Notes: generated by a model from the sequence alone, not told the origin. A stretch of DNA of 38,817 nt from Owenia fusiformis (GCA_903813345.2 CAIIXF020000057.1:1-38817); one strand, 5' to 3'. Shown: positions 1 to 10,000, counted from the stretch's first letter. A program made the numbers and translations.

Positions 1-75
1 GAGTTTTACTCGGGTTTACTTGACTTGGGGTTGAGTTTAACAGGGTTGAGCTGACTTGGAGTTGAGATGACCTGT
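1..75. repeat. Degenerate GTTGAG/ACTTGG-rich tract
   Basis: The window opens in a tract that keeps returning to variants of 'ggttgag' and 'acttgg'. It may be the cut end of a minisatellite that starts outside the window. It faintly resembles the 'cttgggatgag' unit at 1.42-1.58 kb, but it is too diverged to call the same family. Confidence 0.3.
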
Positions 76-474
76 CACCATTTAGAATTGAGTAAAACAC
101 TTCGAATTTCTTATTTCTGGCGTGTTTTCATCCACCCGGTCTATACTAAACCTTACACAACAGAGAATAACGCCAACATAATAGCTGCTGTGACAGTCAT
201 CAAGCAGAGTAATGCTGTGTATAGAGTAGTATCTTCATTTTGCGCATCGTCAGTACTAAAAGCCTCACTATCGATGTTGTGAAGGCGAGAATTCGTTACT
301 TTTGCACCTACATTGGTCATAGGATCGCTGTGGTTGATCATGGTGAGCCCCATCCTTACCAGAGACCCCAATTAGACTGAAATAAAAAATAAAATATAAA
401 CAACTCTAATAAAGTTCTAGGCATGCAACCAATAGAGAAAGAACCCATGATAAACTATGGCGAAGCAACGTTTT

Positions 475-617
475 ATGCCGTGGTCACATATGCTCCGATT
501 TTCAGCACCGGCGCCCGTCCGATTGAGTATCGTGTTCAAAATTGAATACAATTCTGTACACAATACTCAATCGGCCGGGCGCCGTAGTAGAAATCGGAGC
601 AAATGTGACCACGGCAT
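475..617. repeat. 143-bp near-perfect palindrome (hairpin/MITE-like)
   Basis: The ends are exact inverted copies of 15 bases (atgccgtggtcacat at 475-489 and its complement at 603-617). The inverted similarity continues almost to the centre near 546, with about ten mismatches and a small indel. There is essentially no loop, so the sequence could form one long cruciform. No coding capacity is seen. It abuts the left repeat array of the foldback-like element and may be a separate small foldback MITE or a part of that element. Confidence 0.7.
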
Positions 618-630
618 TAAAGGGTTTCTA

Positions 631-797
631 GACAACTCATCCCAAGACAACTCATCCCAAGACAAGTCATCCCTAAGACAACTCATCCCAAGACAAGTCA
701 TCCCTAAGACAACTCATCCCAAGACATCTCATCCCAAGACAACTCATCCCAAGACATCTCATCCCAAGACATCTCATCCCAAGACAACTCATCCCAA
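631..797 (+). repeat. Tandem array, 15-bp unit (left arm)
   Basis: Unit consensus is gacaactcatcccaa, with variants carrying 'catctc', 'caagtc' and a one-base-longer 'ccctaa' form. The reading frame across it is an artefact of the 15-bp period, giving repeating T-H-P-K-T residues. Confidence 0.9.
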
Positions 798-1413
798 TTG
801 TATCATTAATAAGTTATTTTGTCCTCTCAATTATATACATGTATATCCCTTTTTCATTTTAACGATTACAAAGTGATATTTGATTATACACTCCATCTTA
901 ATATTGATAATTTTCAGTTTTTGAAAAGGCGCTTGAAAGTTGCGTTTTACTTTTAGTACCGGTATTTTTTATTTATTCTAGGTTATTCTTAATATATTTC
1001 AGAAAATAGAATTGAATATATAAATCTGAAAGTTTGAAATTGGAAGTCTTATTTAGGATTAAGCCAAATATGACATAATGGAATTAAACAAAAAATTTTA
1101 AAACAAATACTAAATTAATCTGGGAGAATTATTCTAATAATACCCGGATAATACATTCTTATTGCATTAATCCTAATCTGACACCCTTGATGATCTTTGA
1201 TTTAATAATCAAAGTATATATTAATTTGAAATTGTTTACATTTATCCCAATCAATCAACAAAAATTAACTAAAACTAGGCTAAACTAACTACAAAATATA
1301 AAAGATATTATATGGCCAAACAGGGTGCGCTAACTGCAAAAATCTCTAAATATTTTTCAAATATTCTTTCAAAAGTTGAAATTAATTGTATAAAATTATG
1401 TTATATTTCAAGT

Positions 1414-1583
1414 TGGGGAGATTTGTCTTGGGGTGAGTTGTCTTGGGATGAGATGTCTTGGGATGAGTTGTCTTGGGATGAGATGTCTTGGGATGAGATG
1501 TCTTGGGATGAGTTGTCTTGGGATGAGATGTCTTGGGGATGAGATGTCTTGGGATGAGTTGTCTTAGGGATGAGTTGTCCTGT
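1414..1583 (-). repeat. Tandem array, 15-bp unit (right arm, inverted)
   Basis: This is the same unit as the array at 631-797, in opposite orientation (tcttgggatgagttg). Both arrays mix the 'aactc' and 'atctc' variants, which suggests a shared origin or exchange between arms. Confidence 0.9.
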
Positions 1584-1639
1584 TTCCCATTAAAGTGTCT
1601 CACATATTCGATCAAAATTTGCCATGCAAACATGTTAGT

Positions 1640-3050
1640 CTACTTTACTGGCCCCCTTGCTGTAACAAGGAACAAAAAACACATTAAAACGTTAACATAA
1701 ACTAATTAGTCACTTCACTATGAAAGTGAGGGGTGTTAGTGTGTGCATGGACTAACTCAATGATAGCGGTCATTTACTGTGTCAACTTAGAAACCCTTGC
1801 ATATCGTGCTCACTCAAGTATTGAATATTTTTATGATCTAAATGATTGTGGTTTATCAAAAAAGTGATATATTTTAGTTGGAAATACATTAATAAATATA
1901 TTCATTCAAATAGCACTAGAATGCGGGAAGAAAGAGCAATGATAACAAAATGCAGACAGAATTTTCCGTAAGGGTTTCAAACATTTCTGGACACAATCAT
2001 ACATGTACTTCATGTTTACTGTTATTTTTAGTGCTGTATTTATAGATATAATTTCACGTATTAAAATCATATTTTCCAGCAATGACTTCAAATTAGGAAC
2101 CACACCCATATCACATTTTCTCCAAACATGTGTAAACATTGACCATGTGCATATAAATCAGATTTCACGAGCTCTTTCCTATTCGAGTACCTCATACACC
2201 CCTGCATTGATTTGAGTTGGATTCCCCTTTTATACGTGAGCCGATACACATCGCAAACGCTGATTGGATAAAGATTGCGAGAATTTTTAACTGGTGCTTA
2301 AGGGTCGCACATTTCTTTTTTAGACACCATTTGCTGAAAAACTTTCGGCAACACAACGGATCAAAAATCAAAAATATTCTAATTTTTATACATTAGTCAC
2401 AAACCGTGGATCCAAACATATATACGATGAATTGTGCTAGATATACGATGAATTGTGTTGTATTCTTAAGAAGCTAATTCTCTTTTCAATCTGTTCGCCA
2501 CTGTTCCATAGATGTATGATTGATTATTGAATCCACGCTTTATTGTGTCCCAAAACCAGAGGGGGGCATATTGTCGCCTTAGGCGCGTCTGTCTGTTAGT
2601 CAGACATTTCCCCCCAGACAGATATTACCTTTAAATGTTCAGATGTAACTTTTGTATACATATAGATGAAGTACATACTTCATATCGGCCATTTTGAAGT
2701 CAAGGGCCACATTCCTTGTTCGCATAAATGTTTCACAGTTTATTTTGAAACTCTTCTTTATGTTTGTTCAGCCATTTAGAATGTTTTAAATCTGGTCTTG
2801 TTCTTTGCTACGAGTTCTCAGGCGAACCATTTGACGGAAAAGAAATTAAAACTTCCCAGTGATGTTTCTTTTTATGAAAATCTCGAACTGATTCGTTTCT
2901 TGGACTTTTGGGTAAATGTTTAAGTGCCTATATTTGATTTTTCATCCTAAAATGGTTAGGTTTTGTCTTTCAAGTAAATTGTTCGAAGGAGGCTTTTCAC
3001 GTTTTCACATCACATTCTTTGTACTCAAGCTGTATAGATAGTGTTTTGGC
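1640..3050. other. Unassigned AT-rich sequence
   Basis: No gene is recognised. Small features seen: a 17-bp direct duplication (atatacgatgaattgtg) at about 2420 and 2441, and a hairpin around gtctg...cagac near 2589-2608, next to a 'ggggggcata' segment near 2562 that looks like part of a dispersed repeat. Confidence 0.5.
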
Positions 3051-3060
3051 ATTCATGGTA

Positions 3061-3134
3061 ATAGTCCATGGTATGAAATCTCTAAGACGTCTAATAACGG
3101 AGTTTGTAGCACACTATAGCGCAGCGATATTTGA
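3061..3134 (+). repeat. Left arm of a dispersed inverted repeat
   Basis: This segment, from atagtccatggtatga at 3061-3076 to the part near 3106-3134 containing tagcacacta, recurs in inverted, diverged form at 4365-4431. The pair is separated by about 1.2 kb with no coding content, so it could mark a decayed DNA transposon or two copies of one short repeat inserted in opposite directions. Confidence 0.55.
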
Positions 3135-3139
3135 CCTTA

Positions 3140-4360
3140 CATTAACATACCTACATATGTCCCCTCATAATTTTTATTATAACTGTTCAATATACTTCCG
3201 GCTTTTAGGCTGAATTATGCCTGCCATTAACAGAGGTCAAAAAATTACCAAAAAATAAAATCCGAATTTTTCACAATTTGGAGTACACAATGCAACAGAA
3301 AATAATACAAAATGATTTCAAGTATATGATTTAGGTTTCTAAGCTATAAGTTTGAGGCTATTTTTCTTATCAATACCCAAAAATATGTAATCAGTGTATC
3401 GACGTTTTGTATTGTTTCTCAGGTATTAATAAGATAAATGCTACACATGAATCACTTTTATATTAGAATGACAAATGTTTAAATTATGCTAGTTTTTCAC
3501 AAAAGGGGTCTCAATACGTTTTGAGATATGGGCTTTTATTCAGCGGTGAAAATTATCAATAAAGGCAGGCCTATTGCTCTTCCTTGACTTATTGGGACTA
3601 CAGCAAAAAATCTATTTCCCGTAGTTAGATATAGCTCAGTTGCTTATAAAACAACCATCAAGACTTGATCGAATTCATGAATAATTGAGAAAAATCGTTA
3701 TCATTATCTTCCTAAAATTTGATTGTATCCATCGGTAAGGTCAAAGAACTAACAGCCATCAGAAAACTTGATGATAGCCACAAGTAACGTCGAGAAAGAA
3801 TTCCAAGGCGTTCGATTGCATATGACTCTAATTGATTATTAGACATGCCCTTGGAATATATGGACATTCCAATACCTCTGTAACGTTTAATTAGATATAA
3901 ATTTCACCTATTTGCTATTGTATTATGTTTTGTAAAACATGAACAATAATTTGCTATTATCCCCCTTGCGATTATATGGAAAATTATGGTTATAAAATGT
4001 TTTAAATGGTAAGAAACTAATATGCTCCCAATCATAAATTATCTTAATATTCCACATAGATTTGTTGAATCGGCTTGGCTCATATTTGAAAAATCTGAAA
4101 AACACACTTACATAATTACACTAATTAAACACCGACATCTACAGTAAAATTAGATAGTACATTTTTAAATTATGATAATCTATTTTTGCTCGTATGCTTA
4201 GAATGACGGTCTGTGTCTTATGAAATGTATAAAAGTTCAAATCAAAATATTTACGTTTTTTGACCCCTTGTGATGAAAGACGTTTTTCGACCCGAAAGCC
4301 GGTAGTTTTTTTCAGCAGATGGTATTTTAAAAGAATCAAGACATGTTCACCTTCATAAAT
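3140..4360. other. Unassigned spacer between inverted-repeat arms
   Basis: AT-rich, with no convincing coding frame, RNA gene or repeat unit. The short open frames here lack any recognisable motif. Confidence 0.4.
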
Positions 4361-4364
4361 ATTG

Positions 4365-4431
4365 CTTCAAATGTTGCTGCGCTATTGTGTGCTACGGATC
4401 CTTCATATTCGGAAGTCATACCATGGACTAT
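4365..4431 (-). repeat. Right arm of the dispersed inverted repeat
   Basis: Inverted, diverged partner of 3061-3134. The best-conserved blocks are a 14-base stretch around 'tcataccatggacta' and the 'gctgcgctattgtgtgcta' block, which complements 'tagcacactatagcgcagc' with one mismatch. Confidence 0.55.
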
Positions 4432-4857
4432 AATTTTAACATGGCCATTCTGAATTTTAAGTAAATTGGTCGCCTGGCTAAAAGTCTTGTTAAGTATCGA
4501 AAAATAACGAAATTTTAATTTAACATTATTTTGATGATTTAAAAACATAGAAGCAGTCTAAACACCATAGAGGATTCAGTCCTAAATGATAAGGGATAGA
4601 GGAAATCAAGTCTCAAAGTCCATTAAAAGGTAACTAAAAGGGTCAACATCCATTCGCAAAGCCGTTGTTGTCTTAATCCATTAAACAAAATACTTCACAA
4701 TAGTCATCAAGAGAAAACTAGCTGGTTTTGATCCCTATTTCTCGACCAGTAATGCCACAGCTGGGATCGTCCTTAAAGGGCTATTCGTTGCCAGACCATC
4801 TCTCTGCTTATACAGTGCGTATCAAAAAAACGCAACAGATTGTTATCTCGAAAAAGC

Positions 4858-5155
4858 ACAAAACCAGTGAAAACAGCATTGATTTCATTCAATGCACCAT
4901 AAAGCCACATGTCTCCTCTTTACAATGATATATCATGATTGATATTTGGTCATGGTTTGGCGAGTAATCATTCCGTTTGCAAAGTGGGCCGAAATTAGCT
5001 TTGGGTCAAGTTATAAACATCGCAAAAGTCAGTGTACGGAGGTCGATGCAATATTGGAAGAGAACATAAAACCAATGCTGACTGCATCATTTTCATTCAA
5101 TGTACCAAAAAAGCTAAATTACTCTTCTTTGCAATGGAATATCATTAATTGGGTC
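4858..5155 (+). repeat. Diverged internal duplication (~205-bp period)
   Basis: The stretch 4858-4940 and the stretch 5064-5155 share the order 'ataaaacca'-like start, 'tttcattcaatg.acca' core, 'ctcttctttgcaatg'-like block and 'atatcat.att' end. This indicates an old two-copy tandem repeat. It sits immediately 5' of the tRNA-like unit and may be part of the same composite element. Confidence 0.5.
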
Positions 5156-5205
5156 CAGGAGACTGGGCATGTAAGTCATGGCTATGATGCCATATATGCA
5201 ATGTT

Positions 5206-5315
5206 GATGTGAAAGAGTCAGTCGGCTCCGTAGCTCAAGTGGTAGAGCACCTGATATGTAATCGGGAGGTTGTGGTTTAGATTCCCACCAGGATGGAGCG
5301 TCTTTTTCACATCAG
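5206..5315. mobile_element. Palindrome-flanked SINE-like unit
   Basis: The tRNA-like segment is enclosed by an inverted pair: gatgtgaaagag (5206-5217) and tctttttcacatc (5301-5313), followed inwards by ggctcc (5224-5229) and ggagc (5295-5299). The arms lengthen the tRNA fold into one long stem. About 80 bases downstream is a short gacagacagacaga tract (5398-5411) of the kind found in dispersed repeats. Where the element ends is not clear. Confidence 0.45.
5224..5295 (+). other. tRNA-like sequence / tRNA-derived SINE head
   Basis: The A box (tagctcaagtgg, 5231-5242) and a B-box-like segment (ggtttagattcc, 5275-5286) are in the right order and spacing for an internal RNA polymerase III promoter. 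The D stem is perfect (gctc/gagc), and the anticodon stem cctga/tcggg pairs with one G-T. The seven-base loop tatgtaa would present TGT (threonine). Against a functional tRNA: loop position 33 is A instead of T, the T stem has a mismatch at its closing pair, and the acceptor stem pairs poorly. I therefore read it as a tRNA pseudogene or SINE promoter, not a working tRNA gene. Confidence 0.65.
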
Positions 5316-5329
5316 CCCTTAGCAAATCA

Positions 5330-6000
5330 CCGACCAAATCAGTATGATGACAAAGAATGAGGGTCCAAGATCAAACTGTCTTGGAGCAGATGTCTGGACA
5401 GACAGACAGACCAATATGCTTTATAGTAACAAGATTATGTTCATGTCTCTCAGTTGCTAGAAGACCAATTTCATTCTGGTTAGTCAGTTTTGATTATGAT
5501 TAGAAGACGCACATAACATCGCATTAAGCTCATCAATATGAAACGCAATAACATAAACACACTCACATTGTAGGTGTTCACGACGTAACGCAATATTTGA
5601 TTTCTTAGTTGTTAAACGTCAACTGGTAAAAAACTACATTCGCTATGGCAAAAAAGCTTTCTAATGGTGTACTGAAATGGTTAGTCAGTTTTAATCCCCG
5701 ATAAGAGAACAAACGTAACATTACATCGTGTTCAGAATTTAGTAGGCTATGACAATAACAAATCATTTTTATTTCAAAATTGTGCATTAGATTTCAATAA
5801 AAAATTAGGATAGATTATATTCCCGTAGAAACGATGGACAATGAAATCGTGAGGAGACAGTTAAGCCCAATTTGTTTGCTTGCCTTTCGTTGAAAGGATC
5901 TAAATCGGTAAAAAACGTTGCCTCTGATTGACATTCAAAATCGAATTATTAATATTTCAAGGCTACATACTCGTATATGGTCGGTTTTTACATGGTATGG
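5330..6000. other. Unassigned sequence
   Basis: No gene recognised. The phrase 'ggttagtcagtttt' occurs twice (about 5478 and 5679), followed each time by a similar 'gat.a.aag' segment, which suggests an old ~200-bp duplication. Confidence 0.4.
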
Positions 6001-6014
6001 TCGGTGTTTTACAC
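6001..6014 (+). repeat. Left arm of the palindrome hit by LINE 1
   Basis: tcggtgttttacac matches the complement of 9204-9217 at 13 of 14 bases. Removing LINE 1 brings the two arms to about 30 bases apart, so the LINE entered the loop of an existing inverted repeat. Confidence 0.6.
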
Positions 6015-6015
6015 A

Positions 6016-6029
6016 TTTTCTTCAAACCT
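6016..6029. repeat. Target-site duplication, LINE 1 (left copy)
   Basis: ttttcttcaaacct is identical to 9175-9188. It lies directly beside the T run that is the complement of the LINE poly(A) tail. Confidence 0.85.
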
Positions 6030-6218
6030 TTTTTTTTTATAATATTCATTATTTATTTCTCACACTATAAATTTACATACATGTGCGCATGCATACATTG
6101 GTGATAGTAAAGACAATATGATAATATAGAGTTAAGGCACATAACAGTTACATGATCTCATTTCGAATAAAAAGCAATAAAGATACACAGTACAGACAGC
6201 AACGATACATTGTTGTAA

Positions 6219-6955
6219 TTAAAATGGTATGTCTAATTTATTCAGTATTGAGTTCCATTTCCCGATAAAAAGTTGCCGGTTTTTGTTTTCTGTAGATATT
6301 TTTAATTCATCTTTAATTTTGTTTCTTAAGGTATTTTTAAAACCGTTCACACTAATGTCGTAGTTTCCAATTTTGGAGTTGTGAATGTAGTTTTTCGCGT
6401 ATAGCAAACAATAATTTAGAATTGTATCGCGATCGTCACGGTTGCCTATTTTTCCTAATAATATATCCCGGTCTCTCAAAAGTATATTGTCAAATAGGAC
6501 AGATATTACATTCCAAAAGTTCGCGACTGTCGCGCATTCTATATAGAAGTGTTGGGTGTCTTCTACTGCACCACGATTGCATTTATCACATAGATTAGAC
6601 TCTTTAATTTTTCTGTTGAACAGAAATAAGTTGCAAGGGGTGAGGTTAAGTAGTAGTTTGTATTGGAAACTTTGGATCTTTGGCTCTCGCGCAACTTGAA
6701 AAGGTAGTCTAAAAATAGATTTCCACTCTTGTTCTGTCAGGTCAAATTTTTCATTGAAATATCGTTTTCCTACGGGTTCCTTAAATTTGTTTTGTACGAT
6801 GTGCCAATATATTCTTTTGGTACTAATATGTTTGATATTTATAATTGAATTTTTGATTTGTAAGTCATCAACTCCTAGTGTATTGATATTATCATTTTCG
6901 TTTTTTAAGAGAGTTTTCCACGAGCGTGGAATTGCGTGTATTATGCGTAGTATGT
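6219..6955 (-). pseudogene. LINE 1 ORF2, C-terminal part with CCHC motif
   Basis: This frame is open on the minus strand from about 6955 down to the stop at 6219 but has no start codon, because it is the continuation of the RT reading frame after a frameshift near 6950. It contains a C-x2-C...H...C motif (LCDKCNRGAVEDTQHF followed by YIEC, about 6524-6592) and then an F-W pair. This is the C-terminal zinc-binding motif of L1-type ORF2 proteins, thought to help RNA binding during target-primed reverse transcription. It ends with a basic, Asn-rich tail. Without the shift it would join the 6941-8590 segment. Confidence 0.8.
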
Positions 6956-8590
6956 TACGAAGGGTGTCAAGATATCATATTTTAGGGTGAATTCTTCGTA
7001 TCCTAGAAAATCTCCATTTTCATTTATTAAATCTTTTACTTTAAATATGTTTCGAGCTTTCCAATCAGGGTAGTTGACACTTTCATTATTAATTGTTAAC
7101 CATTTATTGTTCCAAATTGATTCATTCATAACGGTGGACGTGTCATAAGGTTCGGCATTGTGAATTAAGCTCCAGGTTTTCATCATCGAGAGATAAAAAG
7201 CAGGTAAGTTGTTAAAAGTATGCTCTTTAAACTTTGCATGAAAGATTTCTTTAGATTCGAGATTTGGGAATTCTTTATAGAAAAAATGTTTCCATTTCGA
7301 CTCGTTTTTATTATACAGACGTTTCACCCATTGAATTTGTAATGCTTTAATATGTGCGTCAAAAAGAACGGATTTGATTCCCCCGTTTTCTATTTCTCCT
7401 ATCGTAGTAGAATTACTTATCAGAGGTGGCTTTCCATTCCATAAAAATGAATTAATAAGTTGTTGAACTTGTTCAATGATGTGGTTTGGAACAATAATGG
7501 TGGATGCTAGATACATTAGTTTTGATATTGCAAGAGCTTTTATTATGACGTTTTTTCCTATAAGGCTTAGGTTTCTCCAGGTCCATATCTTAAAGAGGTT
7601 CTCAATTGCTTTCACTTTTGAGGAAAAATTTAGAGCATTTCTTTCATTTAGATCCTGACTGAACCAAATGCCCAAGGCACATAATTTATCGTTATTTATG
7701 TGTAATTTGGATAGAAGACTTCCGGGCGGTATGAAAGGAGGATTGATTTTATAAGGTCCTAGCCATCTACCCTCAGTTTTAGTTAAATTTGGTTTTAGCC
7801 CCGAGATTTGTGAGAATGAGTTTAAACAATTTAGTGCACGTTCTGAAGAGTCTATAGAATCCAAGAATAGAGTAGTGTCGTCTGCGAACATGGATATTTT
7901 GATTTCGGTGTTTTTTGCCTGTATACCTTTTATGTTTTTATTTTGTCTGATCGATATTGCTAGAAGTTCGGCTACAATGATAAATAGGTAAGCCGATAGG
8001 GGGCAGCCTTGGCGGACTCCCCTTGCCGGGAAAAACATATTTGATTGAAATCCATTATTTGATACACACGATTGTATATTTTTATAGAAAGTTTTGACCC
8101 ATTTGACCAGAGTTTCACCAAAATTAAAAAGATTCAATGCTTTTTCAATGCATTTCCAATTAATGGAATCAAAAGCTTTTTCGAAGTCAATTTGTAGTAA
8201 GATACCAGAAATGTTCTCATTTGATGTATAATTTATCATATCTTCGATTAATCTGATATTTTCTCCTATATACCTTCCTTCAATGTAAGCAGTTTGGTCA
8301 AAATCAATTATAGATGGTAGTACTTTTCTAATTCTATTAGCTATTGCTTTAGTACCAATTTTATAATCCGTATTCAAGAGGGTGATTGGGCGCCAGTTTT
8401 TCAATAACGTTCTGATTTTATCTTTTTTAGGAATAAGGATTATAACGCCTTGTTTTTGACAAATTGACATTTCTCCGGTTTGAAAAGCATAATTAAGGCT
8501 ATTAACAACAAAAGTTTTTATGTCAATCCAGAAGAATTTATAAAAGTTTGTAGTAAATCCGTCGCTTCCAGGTGTCTCATCATTTGGCAT
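6941..8590 (-). pseudogene. LINE 1 ORF2, reverse transcriptase domain
   Basis: The longest intact part of the ORF2, 549 codons. It opens with the 'PGSDGF' motif typical of L1/Tx1 reverse transcriptases. In order, it shows PKKDK (about 54-58), NWRPITLLN (65-73), the first catalytic aspartate in QIDFEKAFDS (about D135), GVRQGCPLS (191-199) and the catalytic FADD box (235-238), then the thumb and connection region. The first methionine is internal to the original protein and is not a true start. An in-frame stop lies just upstream, and a frameshift just after 'FVTYYA' ends it. All catalytic residues are present, but the flanking breaks make a functional protein unlikely. Confidence 0.9.
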
Positions 8591-8596
8591 ATTTTT

Positions 8597-8878
8597 TTAA
8601 CGAAACGGCGCACTCCTTTCGGTAAGTTCGCCCTCACATGAGTTTCTTTCAAATTTAGAAAGTTTTTTCAAGTTTAAATCTTCAATAAAACCATCCATTT
8701 GTGCAACGTGTAAAGTATCATCGGTTATGGTTTCTCTATAAAGATTTTCGTAAAAGCGTTTTTCTTCCTCCAAAATTTGATTTGGATTAGTATTTATAGT
8801 ACCGTCGTCTTTTTGGAGTCTAGTTATGGTTTTATTAAGTGAATTTTTGTGTTCAAGGGAAAGGAAAAATTTTTTTTT
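8597..8878 (-). pseudogene. LINE 1 ORF2, linker before the RT domain
   Basis: This segment encodes 'FFLSLEHKN' and 'RFYENLY', the conserved linker between endonuclease and RT in L1/Tx1 ORF2. Upstream, the A run at about 8869-8877 (minus-strand sense) carries a frameshift: the preceding codons read properly only in another frame. Downstream, the conserved 'EGELTE' is followed by about eight out-of-frame residues and a stop at 8597-8599. Two opposite one-base indels around 8590-8620 explain why the reading frame on both sides is the same although the residues between are scrambled. Confidence 0.78.
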
Positions 8879-9174
8879 CGCCTTCTTCATACCATTTTGA
8901 TTTTGATCTGAGTATAGCCGCCTTCGTTTCGATTTTATTTAGATTCTCAACATCTGATTTGGTTGTAAAATACATTTCCTTAGTTTCATCAGTAACGGTG
9001 TCATTATTTAATTCTAATTCTAAGGATTCGAGATTTGCTTTAAGTTTACAAATATTTTCCTTACGTAGTTTTGCTTTATGTATTGAGTAAGATATGGTTG
9101 ATGACCTGATATCGGATTTAATGAGTTCCCATAAGATACTTTTATCATTTAGATTTCCATGTTTAATTTTAGAG
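8878..9174 (-). pseudogene. LINE 1 ORF2, coiled linker at the truncated 5' end
   Basis: The minus strand is open in one frame from the insertion edge to the A-run frameshift. It reads as a helical, charged segment ending in 'AAILRSKSKWYEEGEK', the standard 'R-s-k-a-k-W-x-E-x-G-E' signature that precedes the RT domain in L1/Tx1 proteins. The frame is cut abruptly at the right target-site duplication, which marks the 5' truncation point. Confidence 0.75.
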
Positions 9175-9188
9175 TTTTCTTCAAACCT
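9175..9188. repeat. Target-site duplication, LINE 1 (right copy)
   Basis: ttttcttcaaacct, identical to 6016-6029. It is followed by the second arm of the pre-existing palindrome (9204-9217). Confidence 0.85.
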
Positions 9189-9203
9189 GTTTTGAGGCTA
9201 CCA

Positions 9204-9217
9204 GTGAAAAACACCGA
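9204..9217 (-). repeat. Right arm of the palindrome hit by LINE 1
   Basis: gtgaaaaacaccga is the inverted partner of 6001-6014, with one mismatch. Confidence 0.6.
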
Positions 9218-9219
9218 TC

Positions 9220-10000
9220 AGTGGTCGGTCGCTTTTCGTAAACCCCTTCTATCCTATTGATAATATCGCATCTTCCCAGTCTCTCATTGAGTTGCAGTAT
9301 TAGTAAAGGTGTTACAAATCGTGAAATGCCTGAGCTGCATCTATCATTTGTGAAAATGACGCACTTGGACTAATCAATTTATCTCTTCTTTGGTCTCTTT
9401 GGTTGTATTGGACAAAGGCATTGACTCTTAAAATATACTAAAATATAGCATAAAGGTCAACAATGCGTATAAAAGGCTGTGATATGTACTAATTGTATGT
9501 CATTGTCTTTGTATAAGTGCACATAAAATATAACAGAGCTCCTTCAAGGAGGGTGGTTTCTAAGTCTGTCTATCGGGATTTATTACGTAAATTACGACCG
9601 CACACTCAAGAGGAATTGTTCACCTTCACTGTTAATTAAATACGATACAATAATTACCAATAGGTACGCACAGGTCAACAGTTTGAAATTACTTCTTAAA
9701 TCATAGTTGTCTCAATTTTTGTTATAGAATTACTTAAGGCCAAATCTTTGTTTCTTGTAAAGGTGCAACAATTAGTGCAGAGGGGCCAGTGACCAGTGTC
9801 AGCGACCAGTGTCAAAATATATCTAACTTTGGGTATTTCTCCAAAGAAACCCCCTGGATAATCATTATTTCAGCTGATATTCATCTTGAAACGTGATGGA
9901 TATTAAAAATGTATTAGTGGGACTCCCTTTATAGAAGCTTTCTACTGATTTTTTACTTCTTAATGCTGAAATAGGTAGTCTATCGATGCATTTTTAGAAA
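9220..10000. other. Unassigned sequence
   Basis: No gene recognised. It contains a small hairpin ctccttcaaggag (9540-9552) and a short tandem 'gaccagtgtca' pair near 9790-9813. Confidence 0.4.

Larger units (their letters stand above)
618..1600. mobile_element. Foldback-like element with inverted arrays of 15-bp repeats
   Basis: About eleven copies of a 15-16 bp unit (gacaactcatcccaa and variants) run from 631 to 797. An array of similar length in the opposite orientation runs from about 1414 to 1583, so the two form long inverted terminal repeats around a ~615-bp AT-rich middle with no coding signal. The sequence just outside each array is also related in inverted orientation (ttaaaggg... 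at about 616, and a ttaatggg... form on the other strand near 1592). Terminal inverted repeats made of short tandem repeats are the hallmark of Foldback/Galileo-type elements. No transposase is present, so family membership is inferred from structure alone. Confidence 0.5.
6030..9174 (-). mobile_element. LINE 1: 5'-truncated L1/Tx1-type retrotransposon
   Basis: This is a 3.15-kb insertion on the minus strand, bounded by a 14-bp direct repeat. Its 3' end (left) has a poly(A) tail seen as a T run at 6030-6038. Its 5' end is cut inside ORF2, upstream of the reverse transcriptase, so ORF1 and the endonuclease domain are missing, as is usual when reverse transcription stops early. The coding sequence carries several frameshifts and is dead. 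Clade placement rests on the linker ('KWYEEGEK'), the RT motifs 'GVRQGCPLS' and 'FADD', and the C-terminal CCHC motif, all typical of L1/Tx1 ORF2 proteins. The exact family is not determined. Confidence 0.88.

Noticed and set aside
631-797. CRISPR-like array
   Set aside because: The repeats are contiguous, with no unique spacers, and the context is eukaryotic transposons.
457-876. 139-codon frame rich in T-H-P-K-T repeats
   Set aside because: It is the translation of a 15-bp tandem array, and its start lies in the palindrome. The inverted array gives mirror frames.
5224-5295. A functional tRNA-Thr gene
   Set aside because: A instead of T at loop position 33, a weak acceptor stem and a T-stem mismatch argue for a SINE or pseudogene.
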